Shown here: in pieces, positions 13,424 to 16,010 of the stretch
How positions within the stretch are numbered: the first letter of the stretch is position 1
How the letters are laid out: the number at the start of each line of letters is the position of its first letter
Assembly: GCA_045544955.1 (NCBI GenBank)
Contig: JAZPZY010000074.1
Location: 1 to 16,010 of the forward strand
Direction of reading: 5' to 3'
Length of the DNA: 16,010 bases
Origin: SIG701 sp045544955
GTDB taxonomy: Bacteria > Bacillota > Clostridia > Oscillospirales > CAG-272
Position numbers and translations under genes: made by a program
The notes under the pieces: generated by a model
What the model was told of the DNA's origin: nothing
Databases searched by the model: none
What the model saw: only the letters and a program-made list of their open reading frames with translations

Positions 13424-13446
13424 GGCATCTTTTTTGTCAACGCACC
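13424..13446 (+). repeat. 3'-end motif copy after the 240-residue gene
   Basis: GGCATCTTTTTTGTCAA continued by CGCACC begins 8 bases after the stop codon. Its first 17 bases are identical to the copy at 11220. It marks the right edge of the AT-rich block; the GC-rich esterase gene follows. Confidence 0.8.
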
Positions 13447-13455
13447 GCAGAAACG

Positions 13456-13480
13456 AAGCACCCCGCCGGGGTGCTTTTCC
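13456..13480 (+). terminator. Terminator of the 240-residue gene
   Basis: AAGCACCCC and GGGGTGCTT pair over 9 bp around GCC, followed by TTCCTTTTCC. Confidence 0.8.
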
Positions 13481-13505
13481 TTTTCCGAAAAAATCCCCGG
13501 CAATA

Positions 13506-13534
13506 TTGAAAAGCTGCCGCCGATGTGGTACAAT
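13506..13534 (+). promoter_or_regulatory. Promoter of the esterase gene
   Basis: TTGAAA (13506-13511), 17 bases, TACAAT (13529-13534). The predicted start near 13541 rules out the in-frame start codons further upstream and supports translation from 13578. Confidence 0.75.
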
Positions 13535-13577
13535 GAAAACAGAAACAGCAGAATCAAAAAACAGAGAGGGATTCCGT

Positions 13578-14330
13578 ATGATCCATTCTATTTTACTTAT
13601 CGGGCAGTCCAATGCAGCAGGGCGGGGCCGCAAGGAAGAAGTGCCGCCCATCGTAAACAGCAGACTCCACGTTCTCCGGAACGGCCGATGGAATCCGATG
13701 TACGTTCCCGTCAATCCGGACAGAGCGTTTTCCGGCGTCAGCTTCTCGGAAAGCTTTGCGGATCTGTATGCCCGGGAGCATAACGTGGACGTAGGCATCA
13801 TTGCCTGTGCGGATGGGGGAACCAGCCTCAATCAGTGGCAGGTAGGCGGTCTTCTTTTTGATCACGCCTGCTATATGGCGGAGCTCGCCTCCCGCACCTC
13901 TACTATTGCCGCCGTTTTGTGGCACCAGGGCGAATCGGACTGTGCGCCGGATCTGTATCCGCTGTACGAGGAAAAGTGTACCGTGATACTGAACGCCTTC
14001 CGCAAAAAACTGGGGCTTTACGACGTTCCGTTTCTGCTGGGCGGACTGGGCGATTATCTTGTCGATTATAAAAATCCGGATATTGCCCAAAACTACGTGC
14101 ACGTCAACGAGGCACTCCGCAAAATAGCCGATACGAACGCAATGACCGGCTTTGTGCCGGCGGACGGGCTTAGCGGAAATCCGGATAACCTGCATTTTTC
14201 CGCCGCTGCCCTTCGGGAATTCGGTGAAAGATATTACAGTGAGTTCAAAAAGCTGGAAAGCAAGGACAAGGTGTTCGTGGAAAAGTGCACGCCGGACCAG
14301 GCGATTCGGAACGAGATCGAACAGCTTTGA
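13578..14330 (+). CDS. SGNH-hydrolase, sialate O-acetylesterase/CE6-like
   Basis: The 250-residue cytosolic esterase probably removes O-acetyl groups from a sugar or glycan fragment. LLIGQSNAAGRG near the start holds the nucleophile Ser11 in GQSN. A central GG-T-SLNQW block provides the glycine element. WHQGESD (115-121) is the family hallmark. DNLHF (203-207) holds the catalytic His206 with Asp203. The frame is open upstream to 13368, but ATG at 13578 is chosen because GAGAGGG lies 8 bases before it and the promoter lies at 13506-13534. There is no signal peptide. The product starts exactly at the conserved first beta strand, so little N-terminal sequence is missing. The natural substrate is not determined. 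Confidence 0.88.
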   Translation: MIHSILLIGQSNAAGRGRKEEVPPIVNSRLHVLRNGRWNPMYVPVNPDRAFSGVSFSESFADLYAREHNVDVGIIACADGGTSLNQWQVGGLLFDHACYMAELASRTSTIAAVLWHQGESDCAPDLYPLYEEKCTVILNAFRKKLGLYDVPFLLGGLGDYLVDYKNPDIAQNYVHVNEALRKIADTNAMTGFVPADGLSGNPDNLHFSAAALREFGERYYSEFKKLESKDKVFVEKCTPDQAIRNEIEQL

Positions 14331-14374
14331 GTGAAAGGCCGTGCCGGGGAGAGAAAGATGGCAGAATTCTTTCC

Positions 14375-14403
14375 TTGACACGACATTGGAAGTATGGTAG
14401 AAT
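14375..14403 (+). promoter_or_regulatory. Promoter of the small membrane protein gene
   Basis: TTGACA (14375-14380), 17 bases, TAGAAT (14398-14403). The start would be near 14410, leaving an 80-base leader that can form small stems (CCGC-TTCT-GCGG and GACC with GGTC at its ends). No known riboswitch is recognised in it. Confidence 0.78.
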
Positions 14404-14491
14404 AAATACGACCGCAATCGACAGCCGCTTCTGCGGTGTGCACGGCGTCGGTTCCCCGAAAGGTCGTTATTACATTTTAAGGAGATTCATC

Positions 14492-14719
14492 ATGGATAAC
14501 AACAAACTCGTTCGCTTTTTGCTGACCTTTTTCCTCGGCTTTATCGGCAGTATCATCATCAACCACACCTCCCTTAAACCGGAAGGCTTTACCTCCCGTT
14601 CCTGGGCATATTTCATTTTCGCTTACCTGACCATGGGTATCTATCCGCTGGTTGCTTCCATCTGCAACCTGGCCTTTGATCCCGCCAAGGAAAGGAACAT
14701 CGGTTACAAGAAAGACTGA
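14492..14719 (+). CDS. Small two-helix membrane protein, TM2-like, unknown function
   Basis: The 75-residue product has membrane segments at about residues 6-25 (LVRFLLTFFLGFIGSIII) and 37-62 (a WAYFIFAYLTMGIYPLVAS core), with a short polar turn between and a basic tail (ERNIGYKKD). The first segment resembles the start of TM2-domain proteins (K-x-LL-x2-FLG-x2-G), but the rest of that pattern is not clear. AAGGAG lies 7 bases upstream of ATG; the frame is open further upstream but lacks a ribosome binding site there. It has its own promoter and a following terminator, so it is a single-gene unit. Confidence 0.8.
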   Translation: MDNNKLVRFLLTFFLGFIGSIIINHTSLKPEGFTSRSWAYFIFAYLTMGIYPLVASICNLAFDPAKERNIGYKKD

Positions 14720-14757
14720 TTTATCCAAAAGGAAAGCACACCGTAACAAAGTGCAGA

Positions 14758-14781
14758 GTTCTGCATTTTGTCTGGCAGAAC
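14758..14781. repeat. Small hairpin before the palindromic terminator
   Basis: GTTCTGC and GCAGAAC pair over 7 bp around a ten-base loop. It precedes the 30-base palindrome by a few bases. Its function is unknown. Confidence 0.5.
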
Positions 14782-14788
14782 AGACGAA

Positions 14789-14827
14789 GGGGCTGTCGCA
14801 TGTACATGCGACAGCCCCATATTTTTC
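14789..14827. terminator. 30-base perfect palindrome with T tract
   Basis: GGGGCTGTCGCATGT is followed directly by its reverse complement (14789-14818) and then ATATTTTT. This can end transcription of the small membrane protein gene. GGGGCTGTCGCA also resembles the tips of some insertion sequences, so a remnant of paired element ends is an alternative. Confidence 0.65.
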
Positions 14828-14921
14828 CCAAAAGGGCAAAAATGGCCGCTTCTGCGGAAAAGGGGATACCTCTTTTGAAATACAGCAATTTCAGAATAAA
14901 TAGATATTTTTTTGTCCACTC

Positions 14922-14950
14922 TTGACATTTCTCGAAAAGTGTGCTATACT
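14922..14950 (+). promoter_or_regulatory. Promoter of the SDR gene, with a hairpin in the leader
   Basis: TTGACA (14922-14927), 17 bases, TATACT (14945-14950). The leader starts with a compact hairpin GCGTCC-CGAA-GGACGC (14957-14972), which may stabilise the mRNA 5' end. Confidence 0.85.
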
Positions 14951-15004
14951 GTGTCGGCGTCCCGAAGGACGCACCAATGAATACATATTTTGGGGGAATA
15001 TAAA

Positions 15005-15769
15005 ATGGATCGTCTCAGTGGAAAAGTTGCGATTATCACCGGCGGCAACTCCGGCGTAGGTGCCGCTGCCGCTTTGAAGTTTGCGGCCGAGGGTGCAAAG
15101 GTGGTCATCACCGCCCGCCGTGAGGCCCAGCTCATGGAGGTTGCCGATCAGATCAAGGCTGCCGGCGGTGAGGTTCTTGCCGTAGTCAGCGATATCTCCA
15201 AGCCCGAGGATGCAAAGCGCGTAGTCGCCGAAACCATGGAAAAATTCGGTAAAGTAGACGTGCTGGTGAACAACGCCGGCGTTCTGGACAGCGGTCTGAA
15301 GGCTATCGACAGCGTGACCGACGAGGATATGGACAGAGTTATCGACATCAACACCAAGGGCACCATGTGCATGACCCGCGAGGTTACGAAGGAGATGGCA
15401 AAGACCGGATACGGCTCCATCGTGAACGTGGCTTCCGTTGCCGGCGTGATGGGATGCGGCGGTGCCGCTTACGTGGCGTCCAAGGCCGCCATCATCGGTC
15501 TGACCCGGCATACCGCGCTCCGCTTTGCCGGCACGAACGTGCGCTGCAACGCTTTGTGCCCCGGTACCATCGTAACGCCCATGGTGGCCGATATGAATCC
15601 GGCCAATCTGGATATGAGCATCTTCGGACAGATGATGAAGCACAATGATCTGAAGGTACAGCCCTGCATGCCGGAGGACGTAGCCAATATGCTGGTGTTC
15701 TTCGCATCCGACGAATCCCGTGCCATCACCGGTCAGTCCATCGTGACCGACTTCGGCTCCACCCTGTAA
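15005..15769 (+). CDS. Short-chain dehydrogenase/reductase (classical SDR)
   Basis: The 254-residue Rossmann-fold NAD(P)-dependent oxidoreductase has the nucleotide loop TGGNSGVG (12-19), NNAG (89-92), catalytic Ser144, and Tyr156/Lys160 in YVASK, plus the CPGTIVTPM segment after the active site. The length is standard for classical SDRs. GGGGGA lies 8 bases before the ATG; an in-frame TTG at 14990 lies before that site and is rejected. The substrate (a secondary alcohol/ketone, often a sugar, steroid or acyl derivative) cannot be told from the family motifs. It is a single gene with its own promoter and terminator and codes with G/C-ending codons like the left-hand genes. Confidence 0.93.
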   Translation: MDRLSGKVAIITGGNSGVGAAAALKFAAEGAKVVITARREAQLMEVADQIKAAGGEVLAVVSDISKPEDAKRVVAETMEKFGKVDVLVNNAGVLDSGLKAIDSVTDEDMDRVIDINTKGTMCMTREVTKEMAKTGYGSIVNVASVAGVMGCGGAAYVASKAAIIGLTRHTALRFAGTNVRCNALCPGTIVTPMVADMNPANLDMSIFGQMMKHNDLKVQPCMPEDVANMLVFFASDESRAITGQSIVTDFGSTL

Positions 15770-15790
15770 TATACGGATATAAAAAAGAAC

Positions 15791-15818
15791 GGCTGCCAGG
15801 CAGCCTTTCTTTTTTTGT
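15791..15818 (+). terminator. Terminator of the SDR gene
   Basis: GGCTG and CAGCC pair around CCAGG, flanked by an A-rich left side and TTTCTTTTTTT on the right. Confidence 0.85.
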
Positions 15819-15830
15819 TGTCAAGAGAAA

Positions 15831-16010
15831 ACCACCAGCAATGCTGGTGGTTCCAAAAAGCTTTAGCTTTGCACAGTTTCCGCCGCAGCGGTAGGCTCCC
15901 CTGTGTAAGGGGAGCTGTCAGCGAAGCTGACTGAGGGGTTGTACTCGTGCGAAATCAGAAAAACAATCCCTCCGTCACGGCAAGCCGTGCCACCTCCCTT
16001 TGCACAAGGG
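15831..16010. repeat. Multi-hairpin array 3, cut by the window end
   Basis: This is a non-coding run of small stems: ACCACCAGC-AAT-GCTGGTGGT, AAAGC-TTTA-GCTTT, CCGC-CGCA-GCGG, GCTCCCC/GGGGAGC, TCAGC-GAA-GCTGA, CACGGC-AA-GCCGTG and CCCTT/AAGGG at the very end. A longer arm (GAGGGGTTGT near 15933 with ACAATCCCTC near 15963) encloses the middle. It has the same layout as the arrays at 11391 and 11968 but different sequence. It resembles intergenic repeats I recall from other gut Clostridia; the recollection is unverified. Confidence 0.7.

Noticed and set aside
11220..13446. Integron attC sites
   Set aside because: The motif is not an imperfect palindrome with the GTTRRRY core and its partner, and no integron integrase is present.
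14404..14491. Riboswitch in the leader of the small membrane protein gene
   Set aside because: Some stems can be drawn, but no conserved core of a known riboswitch class is recognisable and the gene's function gives no support.

Overview
The window looks like the chromosome of an anaerobic, probably gut-associated member of the Clostridia. The signs are strong AGGAGG-type ribosome binding sites, TTGACA-17-TATAAT promoters, tRNA genes with encoded CCA ends, rho-independent terminators, and a large share of carbohydrate-catabolic genes. This is inferred from style, not from a search. Most genes at 209-6820 and 13578-15769 are GC-rich with G/C-ending codons. The block 7061-13450 is visibly more AT-rich and uses A/T-ending codons, as an acquired accessory region would.

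Layout. 1-176: the 3' part of tRNA-Phe, then tRNA-Gly(GCC) and its terminator. 209-3028: a likely operon of an unknown beta-rich protein, a six-hairpin glycoside hydrolase coupled to it by an ATGA overlap, and a flavin reductase-like protein. 3175-4497: an MFS transporter with its own promoter. 4621-6820: a promoter followed by glycerate kinase and a PfkB-family sugar kinase. 6986-7060: tRNA-Cys. 7068-11351: a candidate island carrying an AraC-type regulator divergent from a GH36-like alpha-galactosidase and an EamA/DMT transporter. 11391-12690: two unusual multi-hairpin elements, a small unknown gene and a four-helix-bundle (23S rRNA intervening-sequence type) protein gene. 12694-13416: an unknown 240-residue protein. 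13578-15769: an SGNH/sialate O-acetylesterase-like enzyme, a small membrane protein and an SDR oxidoreductase. 15831-16010: a third multi-hairpin repeat, cut by the window end.

How the genes fit together. The left half reads as sugar and sugar-acid catabolism: hydrolysis of an imported oligosaccharide in the cytosol, uptake by MFS, and phosphorylation of glycerate and a second sugar-like substrate. The AraC/alpha-galactosidase/DMT set is a self-contained galactoside-use cassette. A near-exact copy of the last 17 bases of the neighbouring tRNA-Cys lies at its far side (11335-11351), followed at once by a tRNA-style terminator, as expected of a tRNA-targeted insertion.

The least ordinary material is at 11217-12560. 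A short motif (GGCATCTTTTTTGTCAA and close variants) lies just after the stop codons of three successive accessory genes and, inverted, just after tRNA-Cys. Two arrays of mini-hairpins are joined by a linker that is direct in the left half and reverse-complemented in the right half. The second array runs into the ribosome binding site of the four-helix-bundle gene and has a 12-bp long-range pairing that excludes a local hairpin. This array plus four-helix-bundle protein is the best candidate in the window for an undescribed RNA-protein or mobile-RNA system.
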